Origin: Actinophytocola xinjiangensis
Lineage (GTDB): Bacteria > Actinomycetota > Actinomycetes > Mycobacteriales > Pseudonocardiaceae
Length of the DNA stretch: 64,000 nucleotides
Reading direction: 5' to 3'
Assembly: GCF_001921215.1 (NCBI RefSeq)
Contig: NZ_MSIF01000001.1
Span: forward strand, 930,001 to 994,000
The translations under genes and the position numbers were made by a program. The notes beneath the pieces were generated by a model. The model did no database searches. It was given only the letters and a program-made list of their open reading frames with translations, and was not told the origin of the DNA. This document shows positions 1-12,592 of the stretch, in pieces (the stretch's first letter is position 1; each line of letters opens with the position of its first letter).

Positions 1-412
1 CGGTCGCCGGGCCGAAGCTGCCGTCGATGACCAGGGCGGAACGGAACTTGTTCAACTGGATCTGCGCGGCGCGGACCGCGTCGCCCGACGCGCCCTGCTT
101 CACCGTGATCACCAGACCGGTCCAGGTCTGCGGGCCGACGACGCCGTCGGCGGTGAAACCCTTCGACTGCTGGAACGCCACCACGGCGGCTTTCGTGGCC
201 GACCCGAAGTCGCTGTCGGGCGAGATCGTGCGGCCGTGGGCGCGCAGCAGGTACTGGGCGGTGGTCACGTTCGCGCCGGTGTTCCCGGTGCGGAGCACCG
301 GCCAGGACGGCGCCGCGCTGGCCGGTGTCGCGAGCCCGGCCAGCATCATCATGACCGCGCACAGCATCACAGCCAGGCGCGGGACCCCTCGTCGTGCGGG
401 CGTGTGGTTCAT
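1..412 (-). CDS. Secreted peptidoglycan-binding protein, C-terminus cut by window edge
   Basis: The ATG at 412 opens a reading frame that runs leftwards off the window, so only about 137 residues are visible. The first 35 or so residues form a signal peptide (MNHTPARRG start, hydrophobic core, ASAA cleavage region). Then come a complete PG_binding_1 repeat with the usual FQQ, GFTADGVVGPQTW pattern and the start of a second repeat ending in DGSFGPAT. These domains bind peptidoglycan outside the cell. It is closely related to the N-terminal half of the neighbour at 424-1386, whose stop lies only 11 nt upstream, so the two look like a co-transcribed duplicated pair. Whether this copy also carries a catalytic domain lies outside the window. 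Confidence 0.85.
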   Translation of the reverse strand, partial: MNHTPARRGVPRLAVMLCAVMMMLAGLATPASAAPSWPVLRTGNTGANVTTAQYLLRAHGRTISPDSDFGSATKAAVVAFQQSKGFTADGVVGPQTWTGLVITVKQGASGDAVRAAQIQLNKFRSALVIDGSFGPAT

Positions 413-423
413 GGTTGTCGACC

Positions 424-1386
424 TCATCCGATGCATCCGCTGGTGGGAAGGGAACCCGCGGCCGGCGGAGTGCTTCCGTCGTAGATCGCCAGCAGGTAGG
501 GCTGCGGGCACCGGTTGGCGCCGCCCGCGTAGATCTCGATGTGCAGGTGCGGGCCGGTGGAGTTGCCCGTGCTGCCGGACAGGCCGATCTGGTTGCCCGC
601 GGCGACCCTGGTGCCGGAACCGACGCCGTGGCTGGACAGGTGGCAGTACAGGTAGGACGCGCCGTCGTCGCCCGCCAGCGAGTAGCCCAGGCCGCAGCGG
701 CTGTTGTTGATCTGGTTGGCGACGCCGGAACGGACGGCGTAGAGCGGGGTTCCGGTGCCGACCGGCAGGTCCAGCGCCGGATAGTCGTGGTGCGGGGCCT
801 GGTAGTAACCCCGCGACAGCGAGCCGCGCGGGATCGGCAGCGAGTAGCCGCCACCGCCGCCACCGTTGCCGACGACGTACTGCCAGGTCTGCGGTCCGAT
901 GATGCCGTCGACCGCCAGTCCGTTGCTCGACTGGAACGACCGTGCCGCGGCGGCGGTCGCCGGTCCGAACGCGCCGTCCACGGCCAACCCGAAGCCGTGC
1001 TTGTTCAACGCGGTCTGCGCGGCGGCGACGGCCTGGTTGCTGTCGCCCTGGCGGACCGTGGCGATCAGCCCGCCCCAGGTCTGCTGGCCGATGATGCCGT
1101 CGGCGGTGAAGCCGCGGGCCTGCTGGAAGGCGACGACCGCGCCACGGGTCGCCGGTCCGAACGCGCCGTCCGGCGCGATGTCGTGCCCGTGGTGGCGTAA
1201 CAGGTACTGCGCCGTGGCGACGTCCGCCCCGGCCGATCCGGAGTTGAGCACCGGCCAACCCGGCGCCGCGGCGGCGGGCTGGCCGGCGCCCAACAGCATG
1301 GTCAGGGCCGCGCCGACGGCGACGAACGCCCTCAGTACGCGGCGGGTTGCTGACTTCTTTGCGACAGCAGGGATTCGTGGTTCCAA
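424..1386 (-). CDS. Secreted M23-type peptidase homologue with two peptidoglycan-binding domains
   Basis: 320 residues. Signal peptide about 1-41, PG_binding_1 repeats about 45-108 and 112-170 (both ending GIIGxQTW), a Gly-rich linker about 173-180, and a C-terminal LytM/M23 domain about 182-310. The M23 metal and catalytic motifs are present as the HHDYPALD variant (H199/H200, D206), a His in YLYCHL (H249) and the GPHLHIE motif (H280, H282). Members of this family cut peptide cross-links in the wall or bind it. The start is a TTG at 1386 preceded by GGGGAG. No ATG or GTG lies nearby that keeps the signal peptide. A GGTTACTTTTGG motif lies 33 nt upstream of the start and recurs before two other genes in the window. 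A shorter partner gene follows directly. Confidence 0.88.
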   Translation of the reverse strand: MEPRIPAVAKKSATRRVLRAFVAVGAALTMLLGAGQPAAAAPGWPVLNSGSAGADVATAQYLLRHHGHDIAPDGAFGPATRGAVVAFQQARGFTADGIIGQQTWGGLIATVRQGDSNQAVAAAQTALNKHGFGLAVDGAFGPATAAAARSFQSSNGLAVDGIIGPQTWQYVVGNGGGGGGYSLPIPRGSLSRGYYQAPHHDYPALDLPVGTGTPLYAVRSGVANQINNSRCGLGYSLAGDDGASYLYCHLSSHGVGSGTRVAAGNQIGLSGSTGNSTGPHLHIEIYAGGANRCPQPYLLAIYDGSTPPAAGSLPTSGCIG

Positions 1387-2843
<1,457 letters not shown>

Positions 2844-2936
2844 CCACGTGACGACAGGCCGGTTCGGCGAGGACGACCCGCCTGCGCGACCATGGAGCTC
2901 GAGCTTCGTGCGGATCTCGGCAGGCGAAGGGGCCCG

Positions 2937-3689
2937 ATGGCGACGATCAGCATGGACGACCCGGTCGCGGCCGCGGCGGTTCACGCGGTCCGCACCGGTG
3001 ACGTGGTCGCGTTGCGGGCACTCCTGGCCGAGGACCCCGAACTGGTGAGGACGAGACTGCGCGACACCGCCGACGACGGCACGGTGTGCACGCGCACGCT
3101 CCTGCACGTGGTCGCCGACTGGCCGGGCCACTGTCCCCACGGTGCGGCCACGGTCGTCGCGCTGGCGGAGGCGGGTGCGGACGTCGACGCCCGGTTCGAA
3201 GGCCCCCACCGCGAGACCCCACTGCACTGGGCGGCGAGCTGCGACGACGTCGCCGTCCTCGACGCGCTGCTCGACGCGGGCGCGAACATCGAGGCCCGTG
3301 GCGCGGTGATCGGCGACGGCACCCCACTGTCCGACGCGACGGCCTTCGCGCAGTGGAACGCGGCGTTCCGCCTGGTCGAGCGCGGTGCGGTGACCACACT
3401 GTTCACCGCGGCCATGCTCGGTCTGCTGGAGCGTGTCGCCGCGTTCTTCCCCCCGTCGGCGGCACCCGGCGCGGACGAGGTCGATGCCGCGTTCTGGGGT
3501 GCCTGCCACGGCGGCCGTCTGCCCACCGCCCGCTACCTCATCGAGCGTGGCGCCGACCTCAACCGGGTCGCCCCCTGGGAACCGCTGACCCCGCTCGACG
3601 CCGCCCGGCGCACCAGCCCGGAGGCCGACGACCTCATCCGCTGGCTGCGTGCCCTCGGCGCCAAACCCGCCGGGGAACTGGCGTCCTGA
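2937..3689 (+). CDS. Ankyrin-repeat protein
   Basis: 250 residues from the ATG at 2937, which follows a GAAGGGG box. An in-frame ATG at 2892 has no such site. Ankyrin signatures are visible: AVRTGDVVALRALLAEDPEL near the start, LAEAGADVDARF, ETPLHWAASCDDVAVLDALL, DAGANIEAR and, at the C-terminus, GGRLPTARYLIERGADLN followed by PLDAA. There is no signal peptide or membrane segment, so it is cytoplasmic. Ankyrin repeats mediate protein-protein contacts. The partner is unknown. The gene lies 93 nt after the esterase gene on the same strand and may share its transcript, although nothing links the functions. Confidence 0.85.
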   Translation: MATISMDDPVAAAAVHAVRTGDVVALRALLAEDPELVRTRLRDTADDGTVCTRTLLHVVADWPGHCPHGAATVVALAEAGADVDARFEGPHRETPLHWAASCDDVAVLDALLDAGANIEARGAVIGDGTPLSDATAFAQWNAAFRLVERGAVTTLFTAAMLGLLERVAAFFPPSAAPGADEVDAAFWGACHGGRLPTARYLIERGADLNRVAPWEPLTPLDAARRTSPEADDLIRWLRALGAKPAGELAS

Positions 3690-3760
3690 CCCCGGTCAGG
3701 CGCGCTTCACCAGCGGTGCCACCAACCGGTCCCACCGCGAGTCTCGACGCGGCGCGGGAG

Positions 3761-4330
3761 TCAGTGCGGCCGGGTGGGTAGGCGCAGGACCTCCGTGGGG
3801 GCGCTGAGCAGTCGCCGGGGCTGGTCGTGGGCGGTGCGTTCCCACCATCTGCCGTTGGGGTCGACGAACACGACCGTTGGGTAGTAGAGCGCCGTTGCCT
3901 CGTCGACGTCCGCGTCGGCGGGCCAGTGGATGGCGATCGGGGGTGTGGTCGCCGTCTGACCCGGTGCGATGGCGCCCAGGACGTAGGGCTCGGCCGAGCC
4001 GCCGATCGACCAGTCGGTGGAGCGGGTCGTGCCGAACCTGCCGGACACCGCGATGAGTCGGACGCTGGTCACCGGAAGGCTGCCGTAGTTGGTGTAGCTC
4101 AACGTCAGCCGTGGTGGATCCGACGTTCTGGCGCCGGACACGAACCGGGCGTGGGCCGCCTCGTTGTCCCGTCGTTCCGCGTCCCGGTAGCGGCCGTCCC
4201 GCACCGCGATCCACAGGGCGACGACGACCGCGAGCAGAGTTCCGGCCGCGCCGATCACCTGGCCCCAGGCCGCGAAGACGTCGGCGCCGACGGTGCCGAA
4301 GAACCACACCTGGGAGGTCGATTCACCCAC
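3761..4330 (-). CDS. Small membrane protein of unknown function
   Basis: 189 residues from a GTG at 4330. One clear membrane segment (about 23-43, VIGAAGTLLAVVVALWIAV) is followed by a charged RDGRYRDAERRDNE stretch and a soluble domain of about 140 residues with beta-type sequence (RLTLSYTNYGSLPV, VVFVDPNGRWWER). I recognise no family with certainty. The layout resembles the many actinobacterial single-pass proteins whose soluble part follows an N-terminal anchor. It lies 57 nt downstream of the subtilase gene on the same strand and could be its co-transcribed partner. The start region has no strong ribosome binding site. Confidence 0.6.
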   Translation of the reverse strand: MGESTSQVWFFGTVGADVFAAWGQVIGAAGTLLAVVVALWIAVRDGRYRDAERRDNEAAHARFVSGARTSDPPRLTLSYTNYGSLPVTSVRLIAVSGRFGTTRSTDWSIGGSAEPYVLGAIAPGQTATTPPIAIHWPADADVDEATALYYPTVVFVDPNGRWWERTAHDQPRRLLSAPTEVLRLPTRPH

Positions 4331-4387
4331 GACAGAAACACTGCCGGATTCGCCTGCCGGACCGCAACGGTGTCGGGAGGGTGGTCC

Positions 4388-7630
<3,243 letters not shown>

Positions 7631-7928
7631 CGAAAGAATCTATACTCGGCCAGGGCCGACAACAACGCCACATTCGGCCGTTGGCGTTGGTCCGTTCGAC
7701 GCCGCCGGCCGACTCGCCGGGGACGGCGCCGAACCAGGTGCGCTCGCTCCGGCATCGGAGATCGTGTAGGCTGGGCGTGGTCGTTGGTTTTGTGTGTTCG
7801 TGTTCTTGCGCACTCGCGAAACGTTGTAGCGGGTGTTCGCGTTTCTCCAGGTTGGTTGAAGCAGATCCCGTCGCAGACAACCGGGTTCGCCGTGATCGCG
7901 ACGAATCTCAACCTGTTGAGGAGAAATT
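7631..7928. other. Divergent spacer holding the long 5' leader of the cold-shock gene
   Basis: 298 nt without a gene. The right half is locally poor in G+C (GT-rich, 7780-7850) and probably carries the long leader typical of cspA-type mRNAs. A weak stem, GAAACG pairing with CGTTTC, lies in 7815-7845. A strong ribosome binding site, GAGGAG, sits at the end. No clear -35/-10 pair could be assigned for either gene. Confidence 0.45.
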
Positions 7929-8132
7929 ATGGCTCAGGGCGTCGTCAAGTGGTTCAACTCCGAGAAGGGCTTTGGTTTCATCGCCCCGGATGACGGTACC
8001 GCTGACGTGTTCGTGCACTACTCGGAGATCCAGGGCGGCGGCTTCAAGTCGCTCGAGGAGAACCAGCGTGTGCAGTTCGATGTTGGTCAGGGCCAGAAGG
8101 GCCCTCAGGCGACCGGCGTCACCGTCGTCTGA
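7929..8132 (+). CDS. Cold-shock protein, CspA family
   Basis: 67 residues, the usual length of the family. It starts [18 protein letters not shown] and contains both RNA-binding motifs, RNP1 (KGFGFI) and RNP2 (VFVHY). It ends in the TGVTVV strand that closes the five-stranded OB fold. These proteins bind single-stranded RNA and DNA, loosen mRNA structure and are often abundant. The start is fixed by GAGGAG 6 nt before the ATG. The gene has its own long leader and is followed by two strong hairpins, so it is transcribed alone. Actinomycetes carry several such genes, and which paralogue this is cannot be told. Confidence 0.96.
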   Translation: MAQGVVKWFNSEKGFGFIAPDDGTADVFVHYSEIQGGGFKSLEENQRVQFDVGQGQKGPQATGVTVV

Positions 8133-8134
8133 TT

Positions 8135-8205
8135 CATGTCCGGCCCCTGGCCGGACATGGTCCACCTGCCGCCGGCAGGCCCGCTGACCGGGCCTGCCGG
8201 CTTTG
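8135..8205 (+). terminator. Tandem terminator hairpins after the cold-shock gene
   Basis: Hairpin one: an 11-bp perfect stem, CATGTCCGGCC (8135-8145) with its complement at 8149-8159 and a 3-nt loop. Hairpin two: a 13-bp perfect stem, 8171-8183 with 8189-8201 and a 5-nt loop, followed by a short T-run (CTTTGG). They begin 3 nt after the stop codon. Two strong stems in tandem suit a highly expressed gene. Confidence 0.85.
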
Positions 8206-8256
8206 GTGTGCCCAGGGCGAATCCCTTGTGCCCAAGTGGCGACGGACACAGTGGAC

Positions 8257-8294
8257 GGTTACCTTCGGTAGAAGTCTGATATCCGAAAGTAACC
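8257..8294. promoter_or_regulatory. Near-perfect 12-bp inverted repeat upstream of the I36-like gene
   Basis: Left arm GGTTACCTTCGG (8257-8268), right arm CCGAAAGTAACC (8283-8294), one mismatch, 14-nt spacer. It ends just before the GAGGAGGAG ribosome binding site of the gene at 8309. It could be an operator or an mRNA hairpin. The arm sequence recurs once each before the genes at 1386 (minus strand) and 12593. Confidence 0.65.
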
Positions 8295-8308
8295 ATGAGG
8301 AGGAGTCC

Positions 8309-8713
8309 ATGAGGACTTACCATCGCTGTGCGCTGGTGGCGGCGGTACTGACCGCCGTCGTTCCACTCGTCTCCAGCCCGGCCGCCGCGGCGCAGCCTGA
8401 CTGTGGTGAACGGGACTTCTGCCTGTTCGCCGGCCCGCGGCAGACCGGGCCGATCCTGTTCCAGCAGACGGTGACCGTGCACGAGGACTACGTCGAGCTG
8501 GTCAACGTCGAGGATGTCCAACCGCCGATCGATCCACGCTCGGCCAGGCTTCCAGGGTTGCCGGAAGGGCTGGCCTGCGTCGCCGTCCTCTACACCGAAC
8601 CGCATTACGGGGGCGACACCCAGGAGATCCCGTACGGTTACCCCCTCGACGTCGAGGCGCTGAGCGAACTGACCGGAGAGCAGGTCGGCACCATCGACGC
8701 CGACTGCGGCTGA
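8309..8713 (+). CDS. Small secreted protein resembling peptidase inhibitor family I36
   Basis: 134 residues. Signal peptide about 1-26 (MRTYHR start, VSSPAAAAQ cleavage region). The mature part starts with a Cys-containing DCGERDFCLFAG segment that matches the usual beginning of actinobacterial I36-like proteins. It continues with beta-rich sequence and further cysteines (ACVAVLYTE, DADCG at the end). The start is decided by GAGGAGGAG directly upstream of the ATG at 8309. An upstream in-frame ATG at 8228 would bury the signal peptide. I36 proteins such as SMI inhibit metallopeptidases. The similarity here is short, so inhibition is an inference and the protein may only share the fold. Confidence 0.7.
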   Translation: MRTYHRCALVAAVLTAVVPLVSSPAAAAQPDCGERDFCLFAGPRQTGPILFQQTVTVHEDYVELVNVEDVQPPIDPRSARLPGLPEGLACVAVLYTEPHYGGDTQEIPYGYPLDVEALSELTGEQVGTIDADCG

Positions 8714-8764
8714 CCTCGCGACCGGTTGGGAGAGGTGCTGGTTCCTCCGGGAGGAACTCCCGGC

Positions 8765-9634
8765 TCATGCTGACCAGGACGCCCTGATCGTGTCGGCGTT
8801 GTCGCGCAGGAAGTCGTCGAAGGTGTGGGCCGGGCGGCCGGTGAGGTCGGTGACCGCGGTCGTGGTCGGGGCGAGTCTGCCGGTCGCGACCTCGGTGAAC
8901 AGGGCGGCCACGTCCTCGGCGAACGAGGTGGGCAGGCCGAGTCCGGTGAGTCGCGTCGCGAAGGTGTGCGCGGGGAGGTCGACGTAGCGGATCTCCCTGC
9001 CCGCCACGGCGGAGAGTTTCGCCGCGATCTCGGTGTGCGTGAACGCTTCGGGGCCGGTGAGCACGAACGTCTCACCTGCCCGTGGCTCGCCGGTCAGGAG
9101 CGTGGCCGCGCAGGCCGCGATGTCCGCGCAGTCCACGTAGGACACGCGGCTGTCGCCGTAGGCGCCGAGGATGTCGCCGTGTTCGGTGAACACGGCGGCG
9201 CCGGTCAGGAAGTTCTGCATGAAGCCGCTCGGCGCCAGGACGCTCCAGTCCAGGCTGGACGCCTTGAGGTGCTGCTCGACCAGTCCGTGCGCGCCTTCGG
9301 CCAGCCTGCCGCCCACGCGCGCGTGCCAGACCGACAGCTTCACCACGTACCCGACCCCCGCCTCGACGGCGGCGTCGATCACCGTGCGCTGCTGGCCGAC
9401 CATGGGCTGCTCGCCGGCCGACGGTTGGGCGCCACCCGCGTTGAGGAACACCCGGTCGGCGCCTCTCAACGCGGCCGCCACCGCGGCGGGGTCGTCGAGG
9501 TCGCCGACCACGTACCGGCAGCCGAGCTCCTCACCCTTCACCGGGTCGCGCACGAACGCGGTGACGTCCGCGTCACGCAGCAGGTGGACGAGGTGGCGAC
9601 CGATGGTGCCGGACGCGCCGAAGACCAGGATCAT
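8765..9634 (-). CDS. NmrA-like NAD(P)-binding oxidoreductase
   Basis: 289 residues. The N-terminus has the Rossmann motif GASGTIG, followed by the cofactor-tail Arg (FVRDP) and VGDLDDPAAVAAALRGAD, the pattern of NmrA/atypical SDR proteins. There is no classical YxxxK pair in the usual place, which is common in this group (quinone reductase-like or redox-sensor proteins). It is cytoplasmic. The gene is divergent from a TetR regulator, with only 74 nt between the start codons, so it is the likely target of that regulator. A GGGAG box lies upstream of the ATG at 9634. The substrate is unknown. A quinone or NAD(P)H:acceptor role is typical for the group but unproven here. Confidence 0.85.
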   Translation of the reverse strand: MILVFGASGTIGRHLVHLLRDADVTAFVRDPVKGEELGCRYVVGDLDDPAAVAAALRGADRVFLNAGGAQPSAGEQPMVGQQRTVIDAAVEAGVGYVVKLSVWHARVGGRLAEGAHGLVEQHLKASSLDWSVLAPSGFMQNFLTGAAVFTEHGDILGAYGDSRVSYVDCADIAACAATLLTGEPRAGETFVLTGPEAFTHTEIAAKLSAVAGREIRYVDLPAHTFATRLTGLGLPTSFAEDVAALFTEVATGRLAPTTTAVTDLTGRPAHTFDDFLRDNADTIRASWSA

Positions 9635-9661
9635 CGCGTTCTCCCGTTAAGCTGAGGGTGG

Positions 9662-9680
9662 CTCGAGTAATTAAGTCGAG
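9662..9680. promoter_or_regulatory. Inverted repeat between the NmrA-like and TetR genes
   Basis: CTCGA (9662-9666) and TCGAG (9676-9680) flank an AT-rich GTAATTAAG core. Related half-sites (GAGGGTGGCTCG, CGAGGGTACCTCG) lie on both sides. Position and symmetry fit an operator of the adjacent TetR regulator. Confidence 0.5.
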
Positions 9681-9708
9681 GGTACCTCGGTTTATGTGGG
9701 AGGCGAAA

Positions 9709-10272
9709 GTGGGTCGTCGGCCGAGAGCGGACGCACGCCGCAACTACGACGCCCTGCTGGCGGAGGCGGACGCCACGTTCCGCGAGCAGGGCACCGGTGC
9801 GTCGCTGGAGGGCATCGCGCGGCGGGTGGGGGTGGCGATCGGCACGCTGTACGGCCACTTCCCGAACCGCAGAGCGCTGGTCGGCGCCCTGCTGCGGGAA
9901 CGGAACGAGGCACTGTTCGACGCGGGCGCTGCGCTGACGCAGGCACCGCCGGAGGAGGCACTGCGCCGCTGGGTCGACGTCGTGGTCGCCCACGCCGCCA
10001 GCTACCAGGGACTCGCCGAGCTGCTGGCGGACGGCGTCGACGACGAGGCCTCCGAACTCCACGCGTCCTGCGCGCGGATGACTGACATCGGGGAGCGGAT
10101 CGTCTCGCACGCGATCGGGTCCGGGGTGGTGCGACCGGACGTGACCGGCGCGGACGTGTTCGCGTTGATGAACGCGGCCGCCTGGACCCGCGAGCACACG
10201 TCCGAGGAACAGGCGGCGCGGCTCGTCTCCTACACGATCGACGGACTGCTCGTGCCACGTCGTTCCGCGTAG
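9709..10272 (+). CDS. TetR/AcrR-family transcriptional regulator
   Basis: 187 residues from a GTG at 9709 that has a perfect GGGAGG box 6 nt upstream. An ATG at 9694 and a longer frame exist but lack such a site. N-terminal helix-turn-helix: RRNYDALLAEADATF, then ASLEGIARRVGVAIGTLYGHFPNRRALV, the standard TetR_N pattern. The C-terminal ligand domain ends LVSYTIDGLL. It probably represses itself and the divergent NmrA-like oxidoreductase by binding the 9662-9680 region and is released by a small hydrophobic ligand. The ligand is unknown. Confidence 0.9.
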   Translation: MGRRPRADARRNYDALLAEADATFREQGTGASLEGIARRVGVAIGTLYGHFPNRRALVGALLRERNEALFDAGAALTQAPPEEALRRWVDVVVAHAASYQGLAELLADGVDDEASELHASCARMTDIGERIVSHAIGSGVVRPDVTGADVFALMNAAAWTREHTSEEQAARLVSYTIDGLLVPRRSA

Positions 10273-10276
10273 TGGG

Positions 10277-10292
10277 CGCCGGTTCACCGGCG
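10277..10292. terminator. Short hairpin at a convergent gene junction
   Basis: CGCCGG (10277-10282) pairs with CCGGCG (10287-10292) around a TTCA loop that contains the stop codon of the minus-strand gene. It is only 6 bp and has no T-run, so terminator strength is doubtful. Confidence 0.35.
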
Positions 10293-10778
10293 GTAGCGCG
10301 GGATGGGCTGGCCCGCGCCGGTGGTGATCAGCTCCGGCAGGCTCGTGGTGATGTAGAAGGTCCAGCCGCGGGAGCAGGCCTCGAAACAGGCGGACTCGGC
10401 CGCGGTGAGGCCGCTGTGGGTGAAGTGCAGCGTCGTGCCCCGCGCGTCGGTGGTGATGTCGAAGACGGCGGTGGTGTCGGTCCATTCGTGGTGGTCGTCG
10501 ACGAAGTCGAGGTAGGAGTCCACGCAGTGCCAGACCATCCGGCGGCCGGGGTCGACCTCGGTGAGCTGGAACCGGGCGAACCGGATGCCCGTCCTGGTCC
10601 GGGCGGCCTCGCCGGGGTACTGGCTGTCGTCGCTGAAGACGAACTCGTCGTGCAGGGCCGCCGAGTCGCCGATGAGGTTCTCGGTCCACCAGTCCCGGAC
10701 GTGGGTGATGGCGGCGAAGACCTCGTCCGGTGTCTGGTCGACGGTCGTGGTGGCGGTCAGGTGCTGGGTGTTCGACAT
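10284..10778 (-). CDS. SRPBCC (START/AHSA1-like) domain protein
   Basis: 164 residues from the ATG at 10778, which follows a GGGAGG box. The sequence shows the SRPBCC pattern: DQTPDEVFAAITHVRDWWTENLIG at the start, a central VDPGRRMVWHCVDSYL strand pair, and the long C-terminal helix SACFEACSRGWTFYITTSLPEL. These proteins have a deep hydrophobic pocket that binds a ligand. Many small ones lie next to ECF42-type sigma factors and YCII proteins, as here: the sigma gene ends 113 nt upstream on the same strand. The ligand is unknown. Confidence 0.88.
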   Translation of the reverse strand: MSNTQHLTATTTVDQTPDEVFAAITHVRDWWTENLIGDSAALHDEFVFSDDSQYPGEAARTRTGIRFARFQLTEVDPGRRMVWHCVDSYLDFVDDHHEWTDTTAVFDITTDARGTTLHFTHSGLTAAESACFEACSRGWTFYITTSLPELITTGAGQPIPRYRR

Positions 10779-10891
10779 CGTCTGCCTCCCTGTGTGGTGG
10801 GTTTCGCCCCACCGACGAAGGAGGCCGACCGGGATCGACAGCTTCGCGGGACAAACGTCGAAAAAGTTCGACGAAAGCACGTCGGTGCTGG

Positions 10892-12109
10892 TCAGAGGCT
10901 ATGAAGACGGCCCGTCAGGTAGCGGCGTTCGGCATCGGTCGGCGCCAGTTCCACCGCCTGTTCGTAGGCCGTGGCGGCCTCGGCGAGGCGGCCGGCCCGG
11001 CGGAGCAGGTCGGCCCGGGTCGCGGGCAGCAGGTAGTAGCCGTCGAGCGTGCCGTCCTCGGCGAGCCGGTCGACGAGCGCGAGACCGGCGGAGATGCCCT
11101 CGGCCATGGCGATCGCCACGGCGCGGTTGAGGTCCACCACGGGTGAGGGCGCCAGCCGCGTGAGTTCGGCGTAGAGAGCGGCGATCCGCGGCCAGTCGGT
11201 GGAGCTCGTGTCCGGCGCGGTGGCGTGACAGGCGGCGATCGCGGCCTGCACCTGATACGGACCGGAACGCCGCATGGCCAGCGCGTCGTCGAGCGACGCC
11301 AGGCCCTCGGCGATCAGCGCGCCGTCCCACCGGGACCGGTCCTGGTCCTCCAGGGTCACCAGCACGCCACCGTCGGTGCGACTCGCGCGACGGGACTCGA
11401 GCAACAACATCAACGCCAACAGGCCGCGCGCCTCGGGCTCGGTCGGCATCAGCCGGACGAGCACCCTGGCGAGATGGATCCCCTCGGCCGCCAGCGCCCG
11501 GCGTTCGTCCTGTTCGTCGTAGCCCTCGTTGAAGATCAGGTACAGCACCGCGAGAACGGCGGTCAGCCGCCGCGGCAGCAGTTCCGCCGGCGGCACCCGG
11601 TAGGGGATCCCGGCCTCGACGATCTTGCGTTTGGCGCGCACGAGGCGCTGGGCCATCGTCGGCTCGGCCGTCAGGAACGCCTTGGCGATCTCACCCGTGC
11701 TCAACCCCGCCACCGTGCGCAGCGTCAGCGCGACCCGGGCGGGGAACGGCAGCGCCGGATGGCAGCAGGTGAAGATCAGGCGCAACCGCTCGTCCGGAAT
11801 CTCCTCAACGGACGGTTCCAGGGGGTCCCGCTCCAGCACGCCGAGCTGCCGCAGCCGCGCCGAGCCGGTCGCGTCCCGCCGCAGCCGATCCCTCGCCCGG
11901 TTGCGCGCCGTGGTCGTCAGCCACGCACCCGGTCGATCCGGCACTCCGTCACGCGACCACGTCGCCATCGCCGCGGCGAACGCCTCCTGCGCGCAGTCCT
12001 CCGCCAGATCCCAGTCCCCGGTCAGCCCGATCAGTGTGGCGACCACCTGGCCCCACTCGCGCCGGTACGCCGCGTCGACCGCGGCCCGAACCTCCTGCGC
12101 CGCGGTCAT
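10892..12109 (-). CDS. ECF42-type RNA polymerase sigma factor with C-terminal helical extension
   Basis: 405 residues from the ATG at 12109. Sigma-70 region 2 occupies about 10-80 ([26 protein letters not shown] pattern) and region 4 about 110-165 ([19 protein letters not shown], then [10 protein letters not shown]). The remaining 240 residues are a helical, TPR-like extension ([39 protein letters not shown]), the hallmark of the ECF42 group, which has no anti-sigma factor. The start codon overlaps the stop of the YCII-domain gene as ATGA, so translation is coupled. In characterised relatives the extension is required for sigma activity and the YCII/DGPF genes are the target. An SRPBCC gene follows and probably belongs to the same regulon. 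Confidence 0.93.
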   Translation of the reverse strand: MTAAQEVRAAVDAAYRREWGQVVATLIGLTGDWDLAEDCAQEAFAAAMATWSRDGVPDRPGAWLTTTARNRARDRLRRDATGSARLRQLGVLERDPLEPSVEEIPDERLRLIFTCCHPALPFPARVALTLRTVAGLSTGEIAKAFLTAEPTMAQRLVRAKRKIVEAGIPYRVPPAELLPRRLTAVLAVLYLIFNEGYDEQDERRALAAEGIHLARVLVRLMPTEPEARGLLALMLLLESRRASRTDGGVLVTLEDQDRSRWDGALIAEGLASLDDALAMRRSGPYQVQAAIAACHATAPDTSSTDWPRIAALYAELTRLAPSPVVDLNRAVAIAMAEGISAGLALVDRLAEDGTLDGYYLLPATRADLLRRAGRLAEAATAYEQAVELAPTDAERRYLTGRLHSL

Positions 12110-12441
12110 TCCCACACGGGGCGGACCTCGACACAACCCCGGCTCGCGTAGGGGTGCCGGGCCGCGAGCGCGAGCGCCTCGTCCAGGTCGGCGCAGTCGA
12201 CGATGTCGATGCCGCCGACGAAGTCCTTCGTCTCCGCGAACGGGCCGTCGGACACGAGCGTCTCCCCGTCACGAACCCGAACCGTCGTCGCATCCGCCAC
12301 CGGCCGCAGCCGCGCGCCACCGAGGGTGCCGCCCCGCCGGTCCACCTCCGCCGAATACGCCTGATGCGCCGGATCCGCCGCGATCTCCTCCGGGGAGGGC
12401 GACGTCTTCTCGTCGTCACAGATCAGGAACACGTACTTCAT
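12106..12441 (-). CDS. YCII-related (DGPF-type) protein
   Basis: 111 residues from the ATG at 12441. It shows the [11 protein letters not shown] start, the [14 protein letters not shown] signature that gives the DGPF subgroup its name, and the [10 protein letters not shown] segment of the YCII fold. Its stop codon overlaps the ATG of the sigma gene (ATGA), which is the standard arrangement for ECF42. YCII proteins are small dimeric ferredoxin-like folds. A catalytic role has been suggested for some members but is not established. The gene diverges from an MFS transporter with 151 nt between starts. Confidence 0.92.
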   Translation of the reverse strand: MKYVFLICDDEKTSPSPEEIAADPAHQAYSAEVDRRGGTLGGARLRPVADATTVRVRDGETLVSDGPFAETKDFVGGIDIVDCADLDEALALAARHPYASRGCVEVRPVWE

Positions 12442-12543
12442 GGCCCCACTATGCCCGCGCCCCACGACTGCCGCCGAACCTGACCCGGCCCAGCCTCCGG
12501 GAACCGTCCACCCGTATTTCCCTGGAACGAGCGGCATGACCTC

Positions 12544-12567
12544 GGTAACTTTCGGTGCGGCGCACCG
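12544..12567 (+). promoter_or_regulatory. Motif plus perfect 7-bp palindrome upstream of the MFS gene
   Basis: GGTAACTTTCGG (12544-12555) matches the repeat arms at 8257-8294 in 11 of 12 positions. It overlaps the palindrome CGGTGCG, G, CGCACCG at 12553-12567. It sits 37 nt before the start at 12593 in the same orientation as the other copies. It is a likely regulator-binding or promoter element. Confidence 0.55.
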
Positions 12568-12592
12568 TGATCAGAACCTGGGGGGCCTGACC